Origin: Oreohelix idahoensis
Taxonomy: Eukaryota > Mollusca > Gastropoda > Stylommatophora > Oreohelicidae
Length of the DNA stretch: 64,000 bases
Assembly: GCA_024509875.1 (NCBI GenBank)
Contig: JAMPIV010015262.1
Coordinates: 46,775-110,774 of the forward strand
Direction of reading: 5' to 3'
Shown: piece by piece, positions 24,401 through 32,547 of the stretch
Layout: each line of letters opens with the position of its first letter
Position numbering within the stretch: the first letter of the stretch is position 1
Position numbers and translations under genes: made by a program
The notes under the pieces: model-generated
Databases searched by the model: none
The model's input: only the letters and a program-made list of their open reading frames with translations
Told to the model about the DNA's origin: nothing

Positions 24401-27400
24401 GCCAGCTAATTTTTATATTCCTAACATTAATATTAAGAAAAAAGTACTTTTTAAATTTTGTAATATTCCAAACATCTGCGTTTTAGCCGCTGAATTCAAA
24501 TCAAGGGCTTGGTATTGCAAAAGCGTCCAATAAATGACTGTGGCGTATTATATCTAAGGTCCCTTCTGTCGAGTTGCTTACTTTTTATGTCAACTTGGGA
24601 AACGTGACTTTTCTCCGTTTCCCCCCCAATTGCGTCTCCTTAGCCTTTTTAGTCTCACGCAATCTTTCCAGTCATATTTTTTTCCTTTTTGATCCGCCGT
24701 TCCCCCCCAAGTCCTGACCCGCGTCTTTAGCAAGTCAATTATTTATGGATGATCTGAGCCATCATAGTGTTTTTACACACTAAATCGCGGGTAGGGCGAT
24801 CATGTACTATTCGCAGCCTACGCATTATGTTTTTATCCTTAAATGTTATCTTTGGAGGGATTTTACCGTTGTATCTCTGTCAATTTCACTACAGCCATCA
24901 TAGTGTTTTTACACACTACAAATCAAATTTAAAGTGGTGAGTGCCTTGGCTGTACTTTTAAGTGCTGTGCCCTTATATGGTTACATAAAAGTCTTTTTCT
25001 TCAAAGCCTGTTGGATATCTTATATTAAAATTTCGAGTACTCTAGCGACTAGCGTATTTAATCATTTACATTAGCTATTCCCTATTCCTTTCTTTTCTAC
25101 ATTGTTCTGATTCTTACTTGAGATTGTGTTTACGCAGATGATACTTGCTGGAGATGTAACATTGAATTTTTCATTCCCATCTTAGCTTCTTGGATATCCC
25201 ATGTTAAATTGTTGTCTGCAAGTGTCTACTACCATACTATATATTTAATGCGTCGCATCGTCAACATTAATCATCATCGTTAACATCTGTCATCTCTCAA
25301 TGAGTAGCATAGGTTCTCAACAAACACACATCAAGCTTTCCTATCCCGTGCCATCCGTCTAAGATCTTTCCGTGTTCTCTTTATCTCTTTCACGTATGTT
25401 TCAGCTAAATCTGGAAACTGTCCTGGCTGAAAAAAAAATTGAAACGTTGAGTCCCACTTTCACAATTTGAGTCTTTATCCTATTTGTTTTTCTGCCATAC
25501 TTTTCCAAAGATGTACACCATAACGGAAAACCATCATAACAATCCCCACGGAGACACGTTTTACAAAATACTTTATTGGATACGCCCCGATTGTCACATA
25601 ATTACGGTCGTATCCTAGCATGCTACGAAACAGGTTTTTGACTTCGCCGGTCGAGGTCACACTTAATTATAAAATTCTACTGAACTCCTTCCTAGCGCCT
25701 AAGGGGAAGTAAGCTCTTCCCAAGAAGAAACCTCCAAAAGTGGCACCGTTTTACTTACTGCTTAACTTACTTAGTTGTTCCTCGAAACTGTCCTGGCTGA
25801 ATAACCAAGAGCGCCAAAAAATTGAATCGTTGAGTCTTCCTCCTGGCCTTGGTTCACAATTTGAGTCCTCGGTTATTCAAAATATTGTCTAGTTTTGTCA
25901 TCAAAAGCATGGGACATGGAATCCGGTTTGACCTGGTTCTTGGTTTCCCTCATAGACACCTTTTTTCAATTTTTAAAAGCAAATTTTCACCTAAGAAAGG
26001 CACCTACCTGTTCTGTTTCTCTACGGTCGTATCCTAGATGTTGAGTAACAGAGAAGGAACATTTTTGAAACTGTCCTCTTTCCACACAATCTGCCTAAGG
26101 AAAATTCTCCGAATCTTTTGGCTAAACACTCATCAGCGCAACCAAGGGGAGCAGAGGGATTCGGCCGTTCCCAGGAGGACATTCACACCATCATAGTGGC
26201 AGACCTGGAGTTTTGGCCATGTCCTCAGAAGGGACTGATAACATCACAAGAACTTAGTATGCTATCGTCTACCCTGGGGATAGAGCCAGAGAGAGCGCCA
26301 TACCAAAAACAACTTGTCGGAGAACTCCTGGAAGCTTGGATGCAAAGAATTAGTCCTCAGTCCTTGGGGCACTGTACGAAGGATTGCCGCCGACCCAGCA
26401 AAGACTCTTGGTCAATCCTGGAGGTCTTCCCTGGTACTTGGCCACCATATTGATGGCCACCTGCTTTTTTTGGCGGTTTGGATCAAAAAGCATTTTCACC
26501 TACCCAGGCACCTACACACGTTATAAGTTGTTTTGTGCCTGGTGTCACGGCACACTGGGCAGACACCCGCGGTACACCGATTGCGGAGCACTGCCCTAGA
26601 ATACACAAAGGAAGTAATCTCACACTGCAGGATGATATAAACAATAAAAACATTCTGTGGTTCCATAACCACCACTTGGACAATTAGCAAACATTATAAT
26701 ACACACAATGATTTCTTAATTAATTTTTGTGTGTGCTACAATATTGTAAGTGGTGGTCACCAGTTGTCACGTGTCAGGACATAACAGTAACAATACCTCT
26801 TAAACAAAACATAACTTGTACTGATACTTTCAGATGACTCAGATGAACGAGACCCGAATGGTACAGAACTAACTCTGCTCCTCTGTAAGGTGCTTATGGG
26901 GAATGCGTTCGAGTGTAGTAAACAAGGTAGATTTTTAGCTCATTAGTTTTTATATATGATTATTATTACGGTATGCATCTTTTACTGATAATCCTGTAAG
27001 TGTATAATGCGCATCTTCTTGTGGGATTTTTATGAGTTATTTATCAACTTTCCTTTCGTTACAATTGTAAAGTATCACTGAAGTCCATAAATTCATCCAT
27101 CTTAGGAAATGTTGTATTTGAAACCTATAGCATGCCAAAATTTCCCACAGCTGCCCAGAAATTTCACAGTCCACCACGCGGGTATGACTCTGTCTTGGGA
27201 ACTGGAGGCGGAATGCTCTTTCGCGAGTTTGTTGTCTATGATGGGAGTCAATGCTACCCAGAGTTTATTATAAAATATAAAAGGATTGGGAAAAGGGTAT
27301 GTATATTTAAATTGTCTTTTAGTCATGCTATTAAAGATAGAGTGTATGACTGTGCTGCATGCTTGAAGTATTACTGCACCAAATAATCACATTTGTATTA

Positions 27401-27516
27401 TTGTTTCTTGACATCTGTGATATTCTGCCATACTACCAAAGGTGCATTAATAAACCTGTACTGTTATCAAGCGATATATAAATTTTACTATATTCTTACA
27501 GGAGAAACAAACGTAA
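14852..27516 (+). CDS. Poly(ADP-ribose) polymerase, catalytic-domain-only, 4-exon model
   Basis: PARPs transfer ADP-ribose from NAD+ to proteins or nucleic acids. Splicing 14974-15421, 26834-26926, 27106-27296 and 27502-27516 gives about 248 residues that are nearly all PARP catalytic domain. The triad is visible as H106 (LFHGT), Y137 (GQGIYF) and E233 (CYPEF). This H-Y-E set is the type found in polymerising members such as PARP1 and tankyrases, and the YPE end resembles tankyrase. Spacing of motifs is normal. No ankyrin, WWE, macro or zinc-finger domain is seen upstream in the window; an in-frame TAA at 14884 lies ahead of the ATG. So either this is a short PARP or further 5' exons use other splicing. 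Intron 1 is 11.4 kb because a 9.2-kb retrotransposon sits in it. Confidence 0.85.
15713..17971 (-). repeat. 3' LTR of the Gmr1-like element
   Basis: This 2259-bp LTR has 7-bp inverted ends TGTAGTG/CACTACA and aligns end to end with 22589-24893. Differences seen include single substitutions, a 10-bp length change near 16755 and a poly(T) change near 17123. Its outer neighbour is GCCAT. Confidence 0.94.
17972..17985 (-). other. Polypurine tract of the Gmr1-like element
   Basis: On the minus strand AAGTGGGGAGATG directly precedes the 3' LTR (TGTAGTG). A purine run at this place is the expected primer for plus-strand DNA synthesis. It lies about 85 bp after the RNase H stop. Confidence 0.8.
18059..18649 (-). 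pseudogene. pol: RT connection and RNase H of the Gmr1-like element
   Basis: The minus-strand frame gives the end of RT (FYQKYIKNFNAICAPLTDLT) and RNase H: FVLRTDASNVGLGGALLQ, STSEKECLALIWAI, and ETDHQPLVFL, ending GKLNVGADFLSRHP. The acidic RNase H residues are kept. It terminates pol; the 3' LTR begins only 88 bp on. A frame break separates it from the preceding RT fragment at about 18640, where the ...TKKEVRSF-type junction is out of frame. Confidence 0.9.
18574..18954 (-). pseudogene. pol: RT middle part with FMDD catalytic motif
   Basis: The frame encodes NFMDDILVATETFEEHIEALEMLFDRLREAKL and LEFLGHTVYQG, typical RT palm and following segments. The catalytic motif is F-M-D-D in place of the usual Y-x-D-D, with both aspartates kept. 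Frameshifts at both ends split it from the neighbouring RT pieces, which would be continuous in an intact copy. Confidence 0.88.
18899..19374 (-). pseudogene. pol: RT N-terminal part of the Gmr1-like element
   Basis: Two overlapping frames (19174-19374 and 18899-19138) carry successive RT fingers and palm motifs: KEEIEYLLKEGIISHSESSF, then DPLPDTKQLFARL, SKVDLSKGYYQIPV and FNMLPFGLKNAPSVF. The first catalytic Asp is in KVDLSKGY. A frameshift near 19190 lies in the segment that would encode the FCVDYRKLN-type motif. The fragment follows the integrase GPY/F domain, confirming integrase before RT. Confidence 0.88.
19512..19935 (-). pseudogene. pol: Integrase C-terminal (GPY/F) domain of the Gmr1-like element
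   Basis: From about 19935 the minus strand reads a post-core linker (TLLRTWTDEKAEE) and then the clear C-terminal module: LANDNLKQARKKHAAYFNRK, ELAVGEKVLLLLPGSQNKL, WQGPYTVLEK, VYHVNLLKKYLDRP. This is the chromatin/DNA-binding end of Ty3 integrases. It precedes RT in coding order. The frame is closed shortly after, so it is no longer joined to RT. Confidence 0.88.
20183..21217 (-). pseudogene. pol: Zinc knuckle, protease and integrase zinc domain of the Gmr1-like element
   Basis: The 344-codon frame starts with a CCHC knuckle (CKWCKKDNHNTEFC), then a retropepsin with CLYDTGLDYDSVV and PLILGCRYVFLG, then an integrase zinc domain (SLHVGKDGDHEKV...KYYWPDV...EACGVF). The last Cys of the HHCC set appears to be Phe. 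Beyond about 20320 the sequence loses similarity to integrase; the DDE core expected between here and 19935 is not seen and only about 390 bp is available. The start overlaps the preceding gag frame by 4 bp (ATGA). Confidence 0.88.
21214..21942 (-). pseudogene. gag: Gag capsid region of the Gmr1-like element
   Basis: This frame encodes an alpha-helical retroelement Gag: GFHLDHFVEKDDDIEGYLGRFE, RERWSLKLSQGLRGTSYEVF, LLSGETYHQFSARLETYLEKW and MRKFLMEQGAEKLGEI. It matches the capsid/SCAN-like fold of Ty3 Gags. It is out of frame with the N-terminal coiled-coil part upstream, and its last 40 codons appear shifted relative to the zinc-knuckle frame, so Gag is broken at both ends. Confidence 0.85.
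22031..22321 (-). pseudogene. gag: Gag N-terminal coiled coil of the Gmr1-like element
   Basis: An ATG at 22319-22321 opens MAELAKFRSAAVLTAKEMG followed by a charged, Glu/Lys/Arg-rich coiled coil. The 3' half is made of degenerate 27-30-bp repeats (minus-strand form of cttctgcctccctttcggc, about four copies at 22012-22110) that encode Glu/Lys-rich turns. The repeat expansion probably caused the frameshift that splits it from the capsid region. Confidence 0.75.
22565..22583 (-). other. Primer-binding site, tRNA-Pro-like
   Basis: Five bases inside the 5' LTR the minus strand reads TGGGGTCTTGTCCAGGGAT. This resembles the well-known tRNA-Pro type site TGGGGGCTCGTCCGGGAT with a few differences. 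Position and TGGGG start fit a primer site for minus-strand DNA synthesis. Confidence 0.7.
22589..24893 (-). repeat. 5' LTR of the Gmr1-like element
   Basis: This 2305-bp LTR pairs with 15713-17971. The extra length is mostly a rearranged patch at about 24700-24800. There, a 25-bp stretch (24758-24782) is identical to the host DNA just outside this LTR (24894-24918). The ends are TGTAGTG/CACTACA and the outer flank is GCCAT. Confidence 0.93.
24899..26039. other. Rest of PARP intron 1, no gene
   Basis: No coding function is supported. Minus-strand GAGGAACAACTAAGTAAG at about 25760-25780 resembles the 3' end and (TAAG)n tail of LINE family C (compare 61545-61570), so an old LINE end may lie here. 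Two related 60-bp stretches containing CTGTCCTGGCTGAATAA/CTGGCTGAAAAA are at about 25418 and 25788. Confidence 0.4.
26040..26455 (+). mobile_element. Degraded LINE family A fragment
   Basis: The + strand retains the family A C-terminal order: a diverged TEKEMSKLSSFHT/CLRKILRIFW-type segment near 26050-26130, QEDIHTIIVADLEF..., and ...WGTVRRIAADPAK near 26355-26400. It has frameshifts and substitutions throughout, so it is older than the copies at 11020 and 55636. Confidence 0.75.
26834..26926 (+). other. PARP exon 2
   Basis: The exon is bounded by TTTCAG and AAACAAG|GTAG, phase 1 at both ends, and codes for 31 residues including TLLLCKVLMGNAFEC, the strand after the triad Tyr (the MLFCRVTLGK position of tankyrase). 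Phase and homology join exon 1 and exon 3 exactly. Confidence 0.9.
27106..27296 (+). other. PARP exon 3 with the catalytic Glu
   Basis: It starts after ATCTTAG and encodes the last part of the fold: HSPPRGYDSVLGTGGG, FREFVVYDG and QCYPEFIIKYKR. A good donor GTATGT follows codon 244. If unspliced, the frame runs on to a stop at 27386 (273 residues in all), with an AATAAA at 27448-27453 behind it. Confidence 0.88.
27502..27516 (+). other. Possible last PARP coding exon
   Basis: A polypyrimidine tract and TTACAG end at 27501. In phase with the exon 3 donor the next codons are E-K-Q-T-stop, ending at 27516. This gives a PARP that stops shortly after the catalytic strand, as in tankyrases. It competes with the read-through model to 27386. 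Confidence 0.5.
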
Positions 27517-29321
27517 TATTTTCAAATGGGGACGAGGTTGTGACTGTATTGCCTCCTCTGCTTTGCACTAGTGGTCCAACAGTGGCCAAAACTCAAGAGT
27601 ATCTATTATAGGCTTCAATGGAGTCTTTCTTTACACAAGATTACTCTTGGCAGAAATGTAGATATAAGAGTAGTAAAGCTTCTATCACATGGGAGTCTTC
27701 ACAAGATATTCAGATAAGTGGAACAATGCTGGCTGTTTCTGCGCACGTTAATTCTGTAATCTGCCGACAACTTTTGTGAAGGATTTAAGCACTTATTACT
27801 TTCAGCTCGTTTAAGCCCCCACCCCTGATTTACTCAGTGGAATTCTATTATTCTATTATAGCTCTATTTAGAGTGTGTGAAGTACTTTGACTGAGACAAA
27901 CATGCAGTAACTTTAAAATGATTAAATCGAAGTTAAATTTGAAACATTACAAATAACCAAATTTAATAATCACTTTAGGTTTTAACAGTTGGAAATAATT
28001 TGAAAAGTTATGGATCAAGAAGCGTTATCCTCACAGTCTTTAGGGAATGTGGGATATTACAAGAAGTTGAAGTGGCAGCATATATTTGAACTTAGCTGCA
28101 GATAGAGTCTGCTTACAGGTACATCTCCACTGATTGAAAAATGTTCGCAATATAAATTGCATAAGTTTTCATTTATGTTTTACGCTGATTGACAAGTTTG
28201 AAACTTCCATTACTTTAAAATGAATATTTTCACATAGACATTTACACTGGTTCAAAGCTTGAAAACTTACATTAATTTTAAATTAAATTTGTTTATATGG
28301 ACATTTACACTGCTTTGAAAATGTAAGTATTATACTTAGAATGTACATTATTTCTTTCATCTTTCCCTCCCTGCTCCATAGGGAACCTGGCACTACTTTA
28401 TGCTTTTAGTTCTCTTTACAAAGCTAGCAATAAACCAATCACCAACCCGTGCAGTGGTGGTTCATGAATCATCATTCTATACGCTGAGGTTGCCAGCCTC
28501 AAATTACTTTGACATCCAATAGCGAGCTTCACACATTAAACTTCACATGGTAATATATACATATATATGTTAGTTCACATGTTAGTAATAAAATATGAAA
28601 TGTAAATCACAGCTTACGTCAATTCTGACTCACAGACTTTTTGCTAAGATGAATAAAAGAGACCTGAATCGGCCTCTTACACGCGTCTGGGGTGTTGTTA
28701 ATTTTAACTTCAATTCCCTCTGACTCCGTTTCTTTCTTCAGTTTCCTAGTCCCGGTGTTCCTTATTAAAATGTAGAGATTTTCTGTGCTTTGTAAGTCTT
28801 ATTTTGTTCTCCTATAAAAGGTCCGGTTAAAGAAAGGAATTATGAATCTAATCTTTACTCTGACGAGGAATGTTGTTGTATTGGCGAGCGTGAAATTCAC
28901 AGTGAAATAAAACTACGAAATGGTCAGACTATATTCCTATTTTCCCACGCATTGTTGTTATGACTCTTATCAGAAAGATCCAATCATTTCAAATCATGCA
29001 GATAGGGTGTGATATCAAAATATTACAACGTAAGGCAGAGGTCAACTCTCCCATATATGGTAATATGATGTCCGATGCCCTTGTGTACAAACTTACAGAC
29101 AGATCGGGGAACTCACATGACAACATGTGTAAGCTTATTACTTTATTGAAAGTAATGTTGTCATAACAAGTCGGCCCGGAAGCGATTATGTCACACTTGT
29201 CTGCCCACATGTGTCACACAGACAGTAATCTCGTTATCTGTCGTATGAGTACGCAAAAACTCCGTGTCTGCCCATTTGGGTTATCAAACGAGTCGTAATA
29301 TCAGCGGTTCAATTTAAACAC
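27517..29321. other. Intergenic, no gene recognised
   Basis: No domain-bearing frame is present. An AATAAA lies near 28429. A short relic of the dispersed R repeat is at about 28440-28510 (GAGGTTGCCAGCCTCA with the preceding GGTGGTT). Three AT-rich segments around 28130-28320 share CATTTACACTG-like words about 60 bp apart. Confidence 0.5.
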
Positions 29322-30069
29322 AAATCCAGCTGTACATTAATTTCGTTGATTTTGAAAAGGCTTTTGACAGTATACATAGGGACAGTTTATGGAAAATACT
29401 GAGGGTTATGGAATTCCAAGCTGCATAGTGTCAATCATAAAAAGCCTCTATGCCAACTTTATGTGTAGCGTTGGGCAGAGCAACCTAACCTTTGAGGTGA
29501 AGACAGGAGTACGACAGGGATACCCCTTATCAACCACTCTATTTTTAACAGTCATAGACTGGGTGATGCGCCAGACAACAGAGGGCAGTCCAAGAGGAAT
29601 AAGATGGACTACATTTTCTACATTAGAAGATCTGGAATATGCAGATGACATTGCATTACTAGCACATTCACATCAACACATCCAGGAAAAAACAGATAGA
29701 TTTAATAAGTATAGCCAGCAGATGGGCTTGAACATCAATCTAAAGAAGTCAGAGGTCATGACGCTCTATGTGAGCAACCCTGAGCCCATATCAGTAAGGA
29801 ATCAGCAACTGGAACAGACAGACACCTTCACATACCTAGGATGCATAGTAACACCAGACGGCGGAGCTAGCAAAGACATCAACAACAGAATGAACAAAGC
29901 AAGAACAGCCTTTTTTAATCGAAACAACATCTGGAAATCCTCTCAGTACAGCACAAGGACAAAATTAAGATTATATCAGAGCTGTGTGCTTTCTGTGCTT
30001 CTCTATGGTGCGGAATGCTGGAGAGTTACAGAGAAGGAAATGTCGAAATTGTCATCTTTTCACACAACA
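29322..30069 (+). mobile_element. LINE family A reverse transcriptase fragment
   Basis: The + strand encodes RT from the palm onward: FVDFEKAFDSIHRDSLW, then after a 1-base frameshift near 29404 a long open run with VRQGYPLSTTLFLTVIDWV, LEYADDIALLAHS (catalytic YADD), MGLNINLKKSEVM, YLGCIVTPDGG, and LLYGAECWRVTEKEMSK. It stops inside the segment matching SSFHT. Endonuclease is absent. The continuation of the same protein is found at 31372-31755, so the two may be halves of one copy separated by later DNA. Confidence 0.9.
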
Positions 30070-30073
30070 TGAC

Positions 30074-31164
30074 TGTTACAGATAGGAATATATGTACTTT
30101 TTATTCTGTGGTCTAAGGGAAACCATTAATTACATATTTTTTAGTTCAGGGTGAGATTTATCTGTTATCTCCCTTGTCTGAACAATGTCCATTATTCTGT
30201 ATGTCTATATTAGGATATCGTTCATACAGCTGGTCATATATGGAGCGGTCTTGCTCTGTGTTTGCGGAACGGTTGTTTCGTGGCTAGCTCTACTTAGGGC
30301 TTACGCATGCGCGGGGATTAAAGACTGCCTTCCTGCAGTCGATGTGAAGTCTCGGAGCTGACAAGAAGTCAGCGCTCGTCTCTGTCTATATTTTTGGGGA
30401 ATGGAGCCTTTTAGGTGTTATTAGTTTTTTAAGTTTTCCCCTGTTATAATTCTGGCTGGTGTCTGTATAGCCATGGAAGTGAAAAATGTGTTGTGATTTA
30501 TTTCTGACGGCAGTCAGGTAAAGAAACTTTTGAATCTTATCTTGTAGTCAAGAACGTTATTAAGATGGCTTTCTCCGAGTGAGGAGACGTACTGAGTAGA
30601 GGAAACTGGTGTTAGCCATTGTTGAAAACCTTGCCGCTTGTACGGCTTATTCCTTTGTAGCCTAGATCTACATGACCTGTCTGGTCACGAGAAGACAAGA
30701 ACATTATTAAGATGGCTTTCTCCGAGTGAGGAGATATATTAAATAGGAGAGACTGATGTTAGCCATTTTGAAAACCTCGCTGCTTGTACGGCTCATGTGT
30801 AGTCAAGAACTTAATTGCTAAGGTGGCTTTCTCCGAGTACGGAGAGATATTACATGGACGAGACTGAGTTTAGATATTTTGAAATAGCCCGCCCTTCGTG
30901 CGGCTGATTTGTAGCTTAGATCTACATGACCTGCTTGGTCAGGAGGAACCAAGAACAGTAGTCATTTAAAGCGCGCCAGTTGCGCGGCTTATTTGTTGCA
31001 GCCAAGGTTTACATGCAAAGTCTTCATGATGTTGAATATTATGAATTGATGCTATCTACATGATTATATGTGCTTACATGACAGTGTAATCGTCCGATGA
31101 AGCGTATGTTACTGTTGTCTGTAATAAATTGTCTGAAACGTCAACAGTCGTTATCTACGCTTCA
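30074..31164. repeat. Probable solo LTR with internal tandem units
   Basis: This 1091-bp block starts TGTTACAG and ends CTTCA, flanked by TGAC on both sides (30070-30073 and 31165-31168), the form of an LTR with a 4-bp duplication. An AATAAA lies near 31124. Inside are repeated modules starting TCAAGAAC...TTAAGATGGCTTTCTCCGAG at 30548, 30695, 30803 and in part 30949, spaced 147, 108 and 146 bp; the short unit lacks a 38-bp module (TAGATCTACATGACCTG). No second LTR or internal region is visible. The boundaries were chosen by eye. Confidence 0.5.
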
Positions 31165-31371
31165 TGACTTCTGAGTGTGGTATGAACGGCATGGTATTAT
31201 CAAATAACCACCTACACTTCTACAGTAGTAGCCAAACTCCTACCTCTACAGTGATTAGCCTGTGTGGCGTATGTAATAAGAAAGTTTGCACATCAACATT
31301 ACATCTCTACAAACTGGGTCTGACTTACGACGTGTTACAGTACTGACCAGTATAAACGAGACATTCTACAC

Positions 31372-31755
31372 ATTAGAATTCGCCGAATCTTTTGGCCGAA
31401 TACCATCACCAACCAAGATCTGCTTACTCGGAGCAAGCAAGATGACATGCACACCATCATAGCTGGCGCTGGGTTGGCCATGCCCTCAGAAGAGACGCCG
31501 ATGCCATCACAAGAACAGCTATGCTATGGACCCCTGAAGGAAAACGAAAGAGAGGCCGACCAAAAACAACTTTGCGGAGGACTGTGGGAGCTGAGATGAA
31601 AAGAATGAACCAGAGTTGGGGCACTGTACGAAGGATGGCCACCGACCGAGCAAAGTGGAATCAATTTGTTGTTGCCCTACAAGACGCCACCAGGCGTGAT
31701 GGTCACTGACTGCTTTGACGGTCGGCGGCTAAGGATCAAAGAAGAATCTAAACAC
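31372..31755 (+). mobile_element. LINE family A 3' end
   Basis: The + strand carries the end of the family A polyprotein (RRIFWPNTI, then AMLWTPEGKRKRGRPKTTLRR, WGTVRRMATDRAKWNQFV, DATRRDGH) and the shared 3' UTR ending CTAAGGATCAAAGAAGAA. It picks up about 10 bases after the piece at 29322-30069 stops, which suggests one LINE interrupted by 1.3 kb that includes the putative solo LTR. Confidence 0.88.
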
Positions 31756-32324
31756 GCCGGCGACTATCTTATCTCAGTTGCTCACCGCAAGCTAGAATGA
31801 CCGGATGACAAACAGGTGACATCATGGAGAGGAGTGTCAACAAATGTTTGCACCTACAAAGTATTTGCCACACAAGCAGAAAAAGACAAAAAGAAAGAAA
31901 AGTGCGATAATTGACAGCACATCATAAAAATCAGTACCACAAATGTACCGATACTGCCGGAGAGAAACAAAGATCGATAGGGGCCGCCTCGTTTTGTCAC
32001 ATAGATGGTGAAACAAGAAAAAAGCCTGTTAAAGAAGCACGAAAAGATCTACTTAGAAATGAAGAGATCAAAACCATCGTCGCAAAACAGCATCTGTAAA
32101 TGAATACATGTAAAAATAAAGATTAATTTGTTTTTGGACACCTTGTGATGATGATTATTTTTATAATAAAAATTAAGGTGTTTTTTTTTTTTTCGTGTTA
32201 GAATCAATATAAATATAACAAAAATTAAGTTATTTTTGGACATCTTGAAAAAAACCAACATGCAGCACCGGAAGATAACGTAAAAAAGGAATTGATGATG
32301 TGACAGTGCCATAGTCATCTCGCC
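31756..32324. other. Intergenic, no gene recognised
   Basis: A 62-codon open frame at 31911-32099 has no recognisable domain. Poly(T) and AT-rich DNA follow. No RNA gene was seen. Confidence 0.5.
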
Positions 32325-32547
32325 TGTTGTCCACCGCCATTTTGTCGTTATGTGGCAGCCATCTTTGTTTACATCTAAAAAAGAGCTACCTTAATATAGC
32401 CGCTTACGTATAGCAGCCAATCAGAGAAGAGAAGCGTCCAGGCGCCAGCGTCATTTGAAAAATTCTCTATCATTCCAATCGCGGTCGCGGAGAGAGAACA
32501 AGCTATTGGTCTGAAGTCTAGTTCAAGCAAGAACATGCCTAAGACTT
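32325..32547 (+). promoter_or_regulatory. Candidate promoter and mini first exon
   Basis: A locally GC-richer, TATA-less stretch holds CCGCCATTTTG (YY1-like) at about 32335, a second GCCATCTTTG, TTACGTA (CRE-like), and two CCAAT boxes (32417-32421 and near 32475). Downstream, ATG at 32535 gives M-P-K-T and then a consensus donor T|GTAAGTAG at 32548. This is the look of a housekeeping-type promoter with a very short first coding exon. No matching second exon was recognised in the following 2 kb. Confidence 0.35.

Larger units (their letters stand above)
15713..24893 (-). mobile_element. Gmr1-like Ty3 retrotransposon with 2.3-kb LTRs in PARP intron 1
   Basis: The 9181-bp element is read on the minus strand: 5' LTR (22589-24893), primer site, gag, zinc knuckle, protease, integrase zinc domain, GPY/F domain, RT, RNase H, polypurine tract, 3' LTR (15713-17971). 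Integrase before RT is the copia-like order described for Gmr1-like Ty3 elements. The LTRs are unusually long (about half of the element). It is dead: gag and RT carry frameshifts and the integrase DDE core is not recognisable. LTRs differ at a low percentage of sites plus indels, so it is older than the element at 883. It lies antisense to the host gene. Confidence 0.92.
15708..24898. repeat. 5-bp target-site duplication GCCAT around the intronic LTR element
   Basis: GCCAT at 15708-15712 directly precedes the left LTR (TGTAGTG...) and GCCAT at 24894-24898 directly follows the right LTR (...CACTACA). A perfect 5-bp duplication with TG...CA ends is the standard mark of LTR-retrotransposon integration and fixes the element at 15713-24893. 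Confidence 0.95.

Noticed and set aside
27393..27611. Longer last PARP exon ending at 27611
   Set aside because: That frame requires phase 1 at the junction, whereas the exon 3 donor GTATGT is in phase 0, which gives a stop at 27514-27516.
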